A stretch of DNA of 64,000 nucleotides from Dipylidium caninum (taxonomy: Eukaryota > Platyhelminthes > Cestoda > Cyclophyllidea > Dipylidiidae). The stretch spans positions 186,001 to 250,000 of the forward strand of contig QEYB01000533.1 of NCBI GenBank assembly GCA_017562135.1, read 5' to 3'. Shown here one piece after another: positions 1 through 11,260 of the stretch; the first letter of the stretch is position 1, and each line of letters begins with the position of its first letter. Position numbers and translations under genes: made by a program. The notes below the pieces were generated by a model. That model searched no databases. It worked only from the letters and a program-made list of their open reading frames with translations, and was not told the DNA's origin.

Positions 1-997
1 GGATGCGCGTTTTCGGCAAAGAGTGTTCAGAGTGCCGCGCGGCGGGGTTGGGGGTGGAACCGACTACTGGCACGGTGTTATGAGCGCTTGTGAGACGGTG
101 TATGTGCCTCAGTCACCAAAGAAAGCCAGTCGCCTTCTGAGGCACCCGACACAGCCGAGTTGAGGTGAGGGGCACCCGCATTGTCCCCAGTCGGCCAGCG
201 AGTCGCGGACACAGTCCCAGACGCAGCGGCTCACTTAAGGCTCAGAGGCGATTGTGCTAGCGGAAAGATTACGTCGCCTGCTCTCATCAACATCACCTTT
301 TCTCAGACCTCGATAGGTTAAACACCGAGGCACAAGCAGAGATGGCAAAGCGGGAAGCACTCACTTGATGCGAATAGTTCCAATCCCTTGGTCTCCTCCT
401 CCTCCTTCTTATTCTTCTTCCTTTTGACGAAATTGACGCTTGCTACACTCGACGAAAATCGTCTTTTTGAAGAGTATTTGACGGTCGGAGTGAGTTGGAC
501 TGAAAGCGGGACGGCGAGAGGAAGAACAAGCCTTTATTAGCGAAAGCTTCGCCCCGAATCGGTTAGCAAGCGATATTATGAAGTCGAGAACCTATGATTA
601 CGTGCGTGCGCAGATGGCCAATCAGCCAGCAGCTTTCCGGGTGCATCGATCCCCGCCCGAGGGAGACGCTCATTGGCGGCGACTGCTGGGACGAAGGTCA
701 CCTGGGTCCGTGTCCAGAATACGCCCCATCACGTTGTTATGCGCGCTTAAGAGTAACACTACGCCCTTCCACTGCTCGGGAAGGCTTTGCACTGGTCGAT
801 TGTTAGCTGACTTACTGAATTTACTCGCACAGCAAGATGTGCGCCACCCTCACACCGATTAGACTAACGGCCTTGACCTGAGATAATCGTGATTGTGTGT
901 GGATGACAGCGGGGGGGTGGTGTTTTGCGCGATCATCAACACCATGTATTCCCCTCACCGCCCCCGCCTTCCCCCCTTCCTCCTCAGCCTCCCTTTG

Positions 998-1016
998 CCC
1001 CGCCCCGCCCCGCCCC
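998..1016 (-). other. Possible G-quadruplex run
   Basis: On the plus strand four blocks of C4 are separated by single Gs (CCCCGCCCCGCCCCGCCCC). The minus strand therefore carries four G4 runs with one-base loops, a textbook pattern for an intramolecular G-quadruplex. No gene start is recognised nearby, so a promoter role is not supported. Confidence 0.5.
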
Positions 1017-2024
1017 TTCCGCTAATGAGACGGTTCTTTGAGGCGACGCTTCCCGCACGTCGGCTCTCAGCCCAGAGAGACGTTGAGCAAGGCCTCGGCA
1101 GCCACACTGAGACGACGGCCAAGCTGGGCTGGAGCTCGGGCCGACCGCCTCGGCCTCCTTCAGTTTTCCACCAAACTTCCCTTGTCAACATCGGCTGATC
1201 GTGCAGCCCAAGGCCGAGAGACGGCCAATTCCCTCGTGTCCAGCCGGGCACAGTGAAGTGGCACGACAGCAGTCTGCAGCGCTGGCGTGTGGCGGTGGCG
1301 CTGCCCCCTCGACCATTAAGCCCCAACAGTTGCTGGGAGAAATCACGCCTCTGAGGGGCTGGCAAATGGTCTGCTTCTGTTCAAAATAACCAAACCCTCC
1401 TCTGTCCTAGAGGACAGAATTAACGGGAATGAGGGGCAATTGTCAAAATCCGTTATTTTTGGTTTATTTGGCCCCGTACATGACAGTTAGTTGCCACGGC
1501 AAAAAGTGGGTTGATGCTGTCGCCTGGTGTACTTTATATAGCCCAAGGACGGCAGTCACGTTGCAGTGAAAAAGCCGCTAAAAGGAGGTAAACAAGTCTG
1601 CCTGTCTCCTGTGGTGTGAAGGTCGAGGATGCCGACGATGTGTGTGACGCTGGGGAAGAAGGGAAGAGGCGGGGATTAGGCGGTGGCGGCAGGCTGCTCC
1701 ACGTCCCCGGACGGAGGGATTGGCCGACTCGGAGTGAGTCCGACAGGCGCTGTGTTTAGTCGAGCTGTCGAGAAGTCTCAAACAGTCGTGTTGTGCACAG
1801 TTCTTAACGCCGCCTGCCAGCGGACGATCGTTAAACCCCGGTGCTACTTGTGGCACGTGCCAAACTTCATCTTTCAGAGCGCAAAAACGCCCCGACTGAC
1901 CTCGGCGAATGTTGACTTAATGCGATCTTCAGAGAACAACACAATGCGCGATGGTCATTTGGGCGGCAGGAAGGAGGCGGTTAGATGAGAGCGGTGCACT
2001 CGCCCGATTTCAGGCGTCTTGAGG

Positions 2025-2062
2025 CTGCTGCTGCTGCTGCTGCTGCTGTTGTTGTTGTTGCT
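2025..2062 (+). repeat. CTG/TTG trinucleotide microsatellite
   Basis: About eight CTG units run directly into about four TTG units. The tract is a compound trinucleotide repeat that looks like one expanded array partly changed by C-to-T substitutions. It is not in any supported exon. Confidence 0.9.
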
Positions 2063-5044
2063 TCTTACGCTGTTGATCTATCAGGCAGCAGCACCGCATA
2101 GCGGTTACCGACGCGAAAAAGTGGTTAGCTAAGGTCAAGCTCATTTAACCTTGTCACCTCGCCCCCGAGCGGGGTCCGACAAGCGTGCTGGGGAAATACG
2201 TGGTCGCAGTGATACCGCGCGAAGTGCGTGCGAGGCGACGGCAGACGATTAATCTTCTCGCAGCCGGCACTGCGGCCAAGTGACGCCTCTTTTTCACCAG
2301 CTCCGTAGGGGACGGTGGGCAGCAGTCCTGCCGTGCGCCTCGACGCTCGTGGGGTGAGCGGAAGAGCTCGCGGCACAGAGGGACTGCCCGCCAGCGAAGG
2401 CATTCGGCCGAACCGTAACCGGAAACCGCATAGAGCCTGTTTCTTCCGAGAACCGAGGAGGAAAGAGTGGAGTTGTTTTTGTGGAACGGTAACTCTGCAG
2501 CGTCAGGCATTCCCATCTTCTGTACGAAATTTATCCACTCGTTTCAGGGCCTAAGTTGCGTTGGACGAGCTTTGGACGCAAAACGTCGTTCTTCGCAACT
2601 CCCGCCTCTCTGGGCGGGTCACGGTAACCGTGGGGCACACGGGAGACAGAAGCTGACTTCCTAGTTCTATTTGTTCGGTAAAATGTAGCAGTTGAGACAT
2701 TACCGCTCTGGATTTGCCGTGTGGAGCAAACTAAGGCCTTGACGCCTATCCACAACTCGACAAGCCACACTCAAAACCGCGTGAATGCCAAAACTATCGG
2801 CTCAGGGATGCTGCGAGAAGGACGCTCTCAGTGAATTTAGTTGGACGAGACTGTTGTGTGAGCACCTTGGCATGCCGCATGACCTGGGGACAACAAAAGC
2901 ATCGCGTTCAGCTTTGACCTCCTTCCGGTCGCCCCCACTCGGAGGCGCCCTCAGGCCAGCAGCACGCGTCGAAGCTGCTCCTCCGGAAGAAGGAGTCGTC
3001 ACACACTTCACTTGCCTTCACTTTGACATGCCAACAGGCTCACACGCGGTCCAACGGGTCGTCAGGGCGCCAGAGAACCGAGAATGGACCTGGCGCAATG
3101 CAGGCTCTCATTTGGCACATTCGCGCCCCACAGTCGCCGAGTTTAACACTCGGTTGTAGCGCTTTTTCGCAGAATGGGACGAGCTTTGCAGCTCCAACCA
3201 ATCACTTCAACGGAACCGCCTTCCACTGCGCTCGGCTGTGGACTGTTGCTTTGTGCCTCTACCCGATTTTGGCTGGCGACCACACCCATTTACCGTAATG
3301 CGAGGGTCGTTCAGGTTAAAACGGGACATCGGTTGCACTGCACCCAGTAAGAGGATGTTGGCTCTCTGCAACACAACGAGCACTACTGACACTTTCCAGA
3401 CTGCCATCGTGCTGGACAAGGGATCACCTTAATGGCGAAAACTCGGCAAAGACGACGTGGAGACAGAATCTGTTGACGGAAAAGGGGCTGCTGCTTTTGG
3501 CCATCGTGAAAAAGCACCTAAATCAGGGCTGCTTGGGAGGGAGAGCACGACGCCTCACGGCGATGAACGTTTCGGGGGCAAGGGATGTCCACGACGACGC
3601 AGCTGGATTGCGACATTGTGGAGTAGGCGCCACACGATTAAACCTCTTTTACTCCGCACTTCCTCCGCGTCAGTTCAGGAAGATTTTCTACATAGTTGCG
3701 AGGACTGAAAGCTGCCAATCTCTAAAATTGGTACTTTTGACTTGTTGCATGCACGACATGCACGCGGTGGAACTGCACTTCAGAGTTTCACGGTATTCCA
3801 CAAATTGGGCATTAATGAGGGAAGGCATGCATAATTTTTATGCTGCGGAACTAACACTTTTCGTCTGAAAGCAACTCCATCAGGCAACGAATGAGTAGAA
3901 CTTGGAGAAGACGATGAAGCAACACTTCCGACTCAGATTTGCTTTCGAGAAATGCTGAGCGCGCATTCAACCCAGCGTCCAGGTCAATCAGCTCGAGGGA
4001 ACGACCAAGTTGCTCAGTCCACTCGCGCCCTTTTCGGCAACACCTGAACTAGCACCCTTTGTGCTCCCCCAAATGGGCATAGGAGGCAGAGTAAATGTCC
4101 TCCGGCACTAGTGGCGAGTCGCTTGCAACGATCACAAGTAACCACAAAGCATAGACAAACGCCAACCTGGGAGTTTTTGGTATCGTACCGTGAACAAGTG
4201 CTATCAACCTTTGTGATAGCTGCTTCTTCACTGGGCCGCTCATAGCCCCTCTTGGGCAGTTATCGCTTCTCTTAATAAGCTAACGAAAAAAACTGCTCTC
4301 GCGTCTACGGTGAATGCCTTTTTGGATGGGAAACAATAACCACTTACGCTGTCGTGACAACTAAGAACAAAACGTTAACACTGGTGTCTCGGTGACTATG
4401 GTGTACCACTAAGTGGTGACTTCGGTGGAAAGTTTCAGCAACATTTACTCTGCCTCTAAAACTTTTTCATAAAAAGCACAGAGAGGCACTTCCGACGCCT
4501 TATTCCCCTGCCCGTTTCACCCACAAGGGTCGCATACCTGACCACCCCATCTGTGATTTACATCAGCCCAATAATAGCAATAATGAGGGCAAAATGGAAG
4601 GATTTGCCCATGGAGTTAGCGCGCAAATTCACGAGCTGGTACCGTTTATGCCAATGGCATCATCCCCCTCCCTACTAAAACATTTCAGTAGAATGAATAA
4701 ATAAAAATTGCGGAGGGAGTGCCACACACCGTCCAAAGGCACTTCTAACTACCTCATTTTATACTTCCTTGACCTGCCGATAGACAGATTCCACCCATCA
4801 GCTCGGTAGACATTTTTTCATAGGGAGGACAAACAAAGCAAAGGGAGATGGGGATATGTTTAGGCGTAAGGATGCGCATGGGCTACTAGTGGCACTAATA
4901 GTTCCAATAATCGCCTCAAATCCCCGTTACCCTCGCGATTACTGCTGTTTACAATGATCCACATGTTACAGCCCCATACCGATAATAAGGCTTGGAAAGG
5001 GAGTCAAATCTGTCTAATTCAGTATTAAAGTGGTCATTCAAGGG

Positions 5045-5050
5045 TTTATT
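5045..5050 (-). promoter_or_regulatory. Poly(A) signal of the HINT gene
   Basis: The minus strand reads AATAAA starting 11 nt after the HINT stop codon (TGA at 5064-5062). The 3'UTR is therefore expected to be very short. Confidence 0.7.
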
Positions 5051-5061
5051 TAGTAACCGGC

Positions 5062-5552
<491 letters not shown>

Positions 5553-6001
5553 TGATTCTTAGCAGGGGTTGCAGGACATGCCATACCAGTTGGCAATAAA
5601 TACTATACCTCTATTGGTCGTCTCCGGTAATTTTAACTTAGACATTCACATATTTATTTAGTGATTGTTTTCGGTATATAATTTGCTAGTTTGTTTATTG
5701 TCCGTCGCGCTGTAAATAACGCTGCCGGCGGGCGCTTACTGAGCTGGGCCCCTTTAGTGGTCAACATTGACGACGTCAACAGTATCTACCGAATTATGAG
5801 TCAATGCAATATCAGTAACCTGCACGCGTGTGATTATATATGAATGCCTTCCAAGGTACGTCAACGAATACCTTACAAACGTAGTTCTTTCGAATTCATT
5901 CACTCCCATGTTATTGTCTGTGATCTAGAATCAGAATATACCGATACTAAAGTAGCGTAAATTTAATTCGCTCACCCAAATTTGCTTTTTTCCACTTACA
6001 G
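5553..6001. promoter_or_regulatory. Shared divergent promoter region of HINT and EED
   Basis: The 449 bp between the HINT start and the first EED coding base must hold both promoters if no upstream exon lies further out. AT-rich TATA-like strings occur (TATATAA near 5675 and TATATATG near 5836), but neither has a proven start site. The right end (about 5983-6001) is a pyrimidine tract ending in TTACAG. It looks like a splice acceptor rather than promoter, so part of this interval may be 5' intron or trans-splice outron. Confidence 0.5.
5983..6001 (+). promoter_or_regulatory. Splice acceptor directly before the EED start codon
   Basis: A T-rich tract ending in CCACTTACAG abuts ATGCCTGTG at 6002. 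The acceptor implies either a 5' non-coding exon within the short gap to HINT or spliced-leader trans-splicing, which is known in flatworms. The sequence alone does not decide between them. Confidence 0.45.
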
Positions 6002-9000
6002 ATGCCTGTGCCCATTCGCAAACCCTCAAATGACCCCAACCGCCCGACTGAAGTGTTCGTCTATTGATTATACTAATTGCTTGGTTACAACATTCGAAAA
6101 TCGATATTCATATTTTAGGACCTCTTCCGATACCAGTGATTCTGTCAAAATAATCGAGGAAGATTGTGATTTTCTCCTGGTTGAAGACGTAGGCAAACCT
6201 CCAGAACACTTCAACTTCACCCAAACCGCATTTATTCGTGAAAGTCACGGTCAGCCAATCTTTGGTATCGCCTTCAATTGCGACAATCGTAGTTCTTCTA
6301 GTGATCCTCTACTCTCTTTGCAACGGTCGGCGCTAATCATGTGCGTTCTATGATATTAACTTCTCATAAGGGTTCTTGTGCACGACGTATACGTTGATGT
6401 TTCATTTGTTTCAGGTAACCATCTACCAATGCAGAGAATTGTCACCAACATTGGATGAGCAAGGTTCCACGCGAGTTCCGCCCGTTCATCTGTTGCAGTC
6501 ATTCTCGGACGCTGCCACTGACGAAGAATTTTACTGCTGTGCCTGGTCGTGCAATCTCGAAGCTCATCGTGGCTCGGGTACTGCTTCAAGTCGCCAGCAG
6601 ATCCTCGCTGTAGCTGGAAAAAGAGGCGTCATCCGTATTCTCTGTCCTTCTCTTTCGAAGTGCCTTGACAGTCTAATTGGTCATGGACAGGCCGTAAATG
6701 AACTCAAATTTCATCCTAACCATCCTTCTCTTCTCTTCTCCTTCAGCAAAGGTAAGTATGTTGGCTCCTTCTCCTACATAAATACCCATTTGTTGCCTCT
6801 GTACAAATAGACTCTTGGATTGAAAGGAGTTTACATTGGCAGGAAAAGAGTACGTCATCTTAACTTTTTTGATTGAAAGTCATTATCTGGAGTATATATT
6901 TTGCTTCTTATATAATGTGTGGACAATTTGCTGTAAGAATAATGAAGAAGCGACATTATCATGGAACGTCAAGTAACTACATACCACCAAATTCAGTTTA
7001 ACTAAATTGTAAAGCTTTAGCAAACTTTTTAAGTTACAGCGCTCCGCATGAATTTAATGATTTCGAAGAAGAGATTGACTGGGAAGTTTGCTTTTTTGAT
7101 AGTTGTTAAAGTGTCTGTCTCCGTAAAAATACGCTGTGTCCATTTCTGTGAAATCTTTTTGCCCGTCTGACATGTACTAACAATGTGCAAGTAGGTCATG
7201 TTTAACATTGATGAGGTTTTAGCTAGGAATCCACCAGAAGGCAATAGTTTTTATTGTGCTTAAAAGTAAAATTGTTGACAAATGAAATGCAGAACTGGTT
7301 TTGTAATTCTCGCAATTTCTCTTGGCGAATGGACTATTTCAATCCTTCTATAGGCGTTGAATCGGAGCTTAACCCCAGTTAGATTATTGAATTCTAATTT
7401 AGGGGGTAACTTGAGTTGATGGAGCCTAGCCTCAAGCATTGTCAACTGCGTATGAGGGACTTCCTGTTATCACGCACATCGAACTCTACCGAACTGTGCC
7501 CAGACATGCTTCTAAGTACTCGTGGAAGGGCTGACGGACCTCCTTTGTACATTCTAACTTTGTTTTCCACTCATTCAGTTCTCCTTATGGTGTTAGCTCC
7601 TGTTAACTATTGTTCTTCCTTTGTTGGTTGATTTAAAAGAGGTCGAAGGACATTTCAAAACGTTTCATTGTCCCCCTTTGTTCTGCATGGCAGACTTCAC
7701 AGTACGTCTGTGGAACATTGCCACACACGTCATAGTGTGTATTTTCGGTGGAGTAGAGGGTCACCGCGCTGAGGTACTGCACGGCGATATTTCACTGACT
7801 GGTGACTTCCTACTCACCGCCTCAATGGATCATACAATCAAAATCTGGCGGCTCGACATTCCCGAAATTCGTAATTCTATCAAGGCCTCCTTTGAATACT
7901 CAGATAAACGGTATGCATCTTCCCAGTATTTCTCTTCCCAAAATAGATATATTTACAAGTGGTCCAGTATTTCATAGGTGTGACATTTCTTTGGATATTT
8001 CTGTACACTGTAGATTAAGATATTTTCACGTAACTATGAACGACGGTAATCAGGCTACTTAAATCAGTTATTTAACTCTGTGATTTATATTTATTTTAAC
8101 AGTATACATTTTCAATTCAACCGCGACCTTTACGACTTCTCATTGGCCTGGAAAGTGATTAGAATTGTTGATATATTTGACTGAGGTCTACACTTCATCA
8201 TAGCCACTAATTCGAGTTATTTGTTCATTATCTCTGAATATATTTCGCTCGTACTTCCCCCCTTCGCCCCCTGATAACTCACGATTTAGCCAGCACTTTT
8301 CATTCTATCGAAGGAAGATGGTCTCATTTTTTTTATTATTTGTCTAGTTTTCGCAACCATTGCACTTTGTACAAAATCGACTGTAGAAGTGACGTCCTTC
8401 CCCCTTTTATGTAGAAATCCGATTTCCTCATCGTATCTATTTGTTTAAGATGTCATTTGAATTTCTGTCCCAATGATTTATCTGATACAATCCCGCCAAT
8501 GCTCAGGATAGGATTATCCGATGTTCTTTGGTAGTGATTACTTTCCCTATCAAGCTTTTCCTACAGGTATCCATGTGAAAGGACTGGTACGATCCTTCCC
8601 GATCGACTTGTCGATCACTCATGTAAATCACGATGTCTGCGTTATTCAACCGTTTCGTTGGAGCACTTATTTGACACCGATGACACGTTTCTAATGTATT
8701 TACCAACTGGGGGATATTCTGGACTTCTTCGTATTGCTCGTAAAATGCGCATTACGTTGTACGAATCCTGCATTTAAAAACAAACGAATAATCCGTAGTT
8801 CATTATTTTATTGATCTCGAGTGTTTTATTTTCGAGCTCCCTATTTTTTTATCTCTTCAAATTCTGCTTTCTTCAAATGGAACCTTAAATTTCAGTCGAC
8901 TTGTGTCATCAAATCTGGCAAGTCCACAGAGAGCGCCTCCTTTCGATAAATTACGTTACTTGGTGTCTTTCATTCTAATTAACCTTTTATTTACAGTCCC

Positions 9001-10213
9001 TCTACACTGACGTCTGTCACTCTAAGATCACATTTTTGTTTACCAATTATCAGTATCCAAGTTCTCCATTCCTGTATGTGATTTGATGATAACTCCGAGA
9101 TACAGTGCGCCTCTGCACTTCGCTTGGTTTTTCTCGCCTTATCTTCACATACAATATTTTTGTGGTACCATTAGTCGGAGGGTGATCGTATCTTCATCCT
9201 GTCTTCAATAATGGCAGATGACTTTTCGAGATTATCTCGCTCACGTGTAAAAGTTTTGTGAAAGTCACGCGGGGGTTGACTGGCTATTTAGTAATTTTTA
9301 AAGGTAACACGAAAAATCAGTCTCAGAACTGTTTTAAACATAGTTCCGCCGTTTTTATTCACGTATTTTGTAGAAGTACTATCGCACGAACATTCACTTC
9401 TTGACCACACCTTTTTTGTCCGTTTAATGTACACTTCGACGCAGCTTGCCTATGTGAAGGCGGTCATCTCTCCCTTCCTAAATTCTCACATCTTAATAGC
9501 TTACGCGGTCCTTCTGACATTTTTTTGTAGAAAACCCTTCCACACCCTCCTACAGCACTTCCCCGACTTCAGTACTCGAGACGCGCACGGAAACTACGTA
9601 GACTGCGCCCGGTGGTTCGGTGGCCTCGTCATCTCTAAATCCTGTGAGAACGCTGTGGTTGTTTGGATGCCGGGGGACATCGAGTCGGCCACGGCCCCCG
9701 CCTCCCTTGATCTGCACGATCTGTTGCCTCCACGACTTACTGCCATAGACGATGGCCGTGGAAGCAAAACGCGCCAAATAACTGGTGTGCCATTGGAGAC
9801 ACATTGCAGCTTACTGCATCAGCTAAGATTGCCTGATTGTGACGTGTGGTACGTCCGTTTTGACCTTCATCTACAACAACGCCTCTTGGCTCTCGGCACT
9901 GGAGTGGGACTCCCACGCATCTTTCTATGGGACCTCTCTGACCTCGGCTCAACCCTTTCCCTCGTGCCTAAGGTGATTGTCTGAGGCCTGTCAAACATCT
10001 AGTTAGATACGAGGAGAATCGAGTTAGTGTTGGCCTTAAAGGTCTATTAACCTTTTCTCGCCTTACTTGTAGGTTCTACACATTACTGCAACAGGTGCCG
10101 GTAATTTGAACAACTTTGGAGCCATACGGCAAACAAGGTTCACCATCGATGGTCGTATCTTAGTCGCCGTTGGTGATAATGGCCTTGTTGCACGTTTCGA
10201 CAGAATCGGATAG
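6002..10213 (+). CDS. EED: Polycomb protein EED/ESC (PRC2 WD40 subunit), with apparent frameshift
   Basis: The exons are 6002..6054, 6119..6340, 6415..6751, 7694..7910, 9531..9972 and 10073..10213. EED is the seven-bladed WD40 subunit of Polycomb repressive complex 2; it binds EZH and reads H3K27me3 through an aromatic cage. Matches run along the whole protein: GQPIFGIAFN, EEFYCCAW, HGQAVNELKFHP, RLWNIATHVIVCIFGGVEGHR, SMDHTIKIWRLD, HFPDFSTRD, YVDCARW, SKSCENAVVVW, CDVWYVRF, and a terminal ARFDRIG. All four cage residues are kept (F51, Y131, W382, Y383 in my numbering). Exon 2 needs two bases removed near 6312-6317 to stay in frame; with that, the protein is 469 aa against 441 in human. The extra length is mostly a longer loop before CDVWY. 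The first exon is less certain because that part is poorly conserved: donor at 6055, acceptor at 6117-6118, and upstream a splice acceptor abuts the ATG. Its neighbour is the divergent HINT gene. Confidence 0.93.
6752..7693 (+). other. EED intron 3
   Basis: This is a 942-bp intron between GTAAGT at 6752 and the acceptor GGCAG at 7689-7693. It splits an Asp codon in the WD repeat that follows SFSK. I see no other gene, RNA or mobile-element signature inside it. Confidence 0.85.
7911..9530 (+). other. EED intron 4
   Basis: This 1620-bp AT-rich intron runs from GTATGC at 7911 to TTTTTTGTAG at 9521-9530. The join restores an Arg codon and the family order SDK-R-KPFHTLLQHFPDF. Short open frames inside (for example minus strand 8503-8706) match nothing I recognise; a decayed retroelement cannot be excluded. 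Confidence 0.85.
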
Positions 10214-10274
10214 GATTCTAATCTCCCCATATAATTTTGCTATCCTCTCCACTTCACTGCCCGTGAATCTTCTA

Positions 10275-11260
10275 TGTATATTTTTCTACTATGTCTGTTC
10301 TTCGATGAAACCAGCTTTGCGTATCTTGGCGTGTTTATGGGTTGCCTTGATCACTCTCTGTGGACTTTATCTCCCACCTGGTTGTGTCAGGAGGATTCCG
10401 AGGGAGGATGCATTCGGCGTTGGGTGTAGCCGTACAAAAGCCGTGTCATGTCGACGAGGCGAGGAGGTCGTGAGGCACCTGAAGTCAGAGTCTGCGTTCC
10501 GCAGCTTGAGCAACAGCAGCAACAGTAGCAGCAGCTGTGAGTTAGAAGGCCGACGAGGAGGAATACGAGGCGAGGAATTAACTAGGATGTTTGCGGTGAT
10601 TGAGGTGGTTTGCGAGGCCAAAGAATGTAGGCTACACTGCGATGGGAAGACCGGTGCAGCCTCCTGCCCCCGTCTTCTTCCAGCCTCTCAGTCGTCCACA
10701 CTTCGTCGCACCTTCGTCGCACTGGTGAGGAGTCGCGGCCTCAACTGGTCACTTCACCAGGCGAAAGAAGCCTCGACACTCTCCTCCCCGGTGCTCTCTG
10801 GTCCGAGGTCCGTGCGCTTTTTGCTACAATAGACTTGTTTTTCTCTCCATACAAGCGCAAAGTGGCTTCGTCTGCTGCTTCGTCCACGCGACACGACCTC
10901 CGCATGGGGTGTGCAATGTTGTGTGGAACGCGACCCCTCGTGCACACGCCTCCTGCCAGCATGGGCAGGGAAGACGTGGGCACCGGACGTCCAGTGGAGG
11001 CCGGCTTCGTGACGGGGACATCCTCGACATTGCGTCCAAATGCCATGTGATGTGAAAACGGCAAATTAGCTGTGCGTACTGGTTAGGAGGCATCAGTACG
11101 CTCAAGTGTGGCCACTTTGACCGCTGACGCCGACGTCGCGATGATGTCGTGTGAGCGGTCGGTGCGCGACCACGTTCTGAGAAGTTGGTTTCAGCCGCCG
11201 GGATAAGGTCTTTGAAATGTCGTCAGTGTGGAGATGCGTGAGTGACACACACACACTCGT
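10275..11260. repeat. Long dispersed repeat, copy 1
   Basis: This ~1-kb segment is nearly identical, in the same orientation, to 15540-16600. Resemblance starts weakly around 10275, is strong from about 10366 to 11160, and fades through a CA-rich end near 11250. In the core I count about a dozen substitutions plus several small indels, roughly 97-98% identity by eye. The indels include a CAG-unit difference, a 3-bp difference, a 1-bp difference in a T run, and a larger one near 11035. Some are not multiples of three, so the long open frames that cross it are probably not a conserved protein. It starts about 60 bp after the EED stop. I see no terminal inverted repeats, transposase or reverse transcriptase. 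Confidence 0.85.

Larger units (their letters stand above)
1..5040. other. Gene-poor spacer left of HINT
   Basis: I recognise no gene here. The first ~3.9 kb is GC-rich and full of overlapping open frames on both strands, which such composition produces by chance; the rest is more AT-rich. None of the frames shows a familiar domain, a run of compatible splice sites or a poly(A) signal in the right place. Visible simple sequence includes a C4G run at about 998-1016 and a CTG/TTG tract at 2025-2062. The last few hundred bases lie downstream of the HINT gene, whose poly(A) signal is at 5045-5050. Confidence 0.6.

Noticed and set aside
6280..6302. A very small intron in EED exon 2 as an explanation of the frame change (GTAG…CTAG at about 6289-6301, or a longer one from 6263).
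   Set aside because: The possible pieces are 13 or 37 nt, which restore the wrong frame (1 mod 3 rather than 2), and they would remove conserved residues.
8503..8706. A minus-strand frame in EED intron 4 considered as a retroelement remnant.
   Set aside because: No reverse-transcriptase motif could be identified in any frame.
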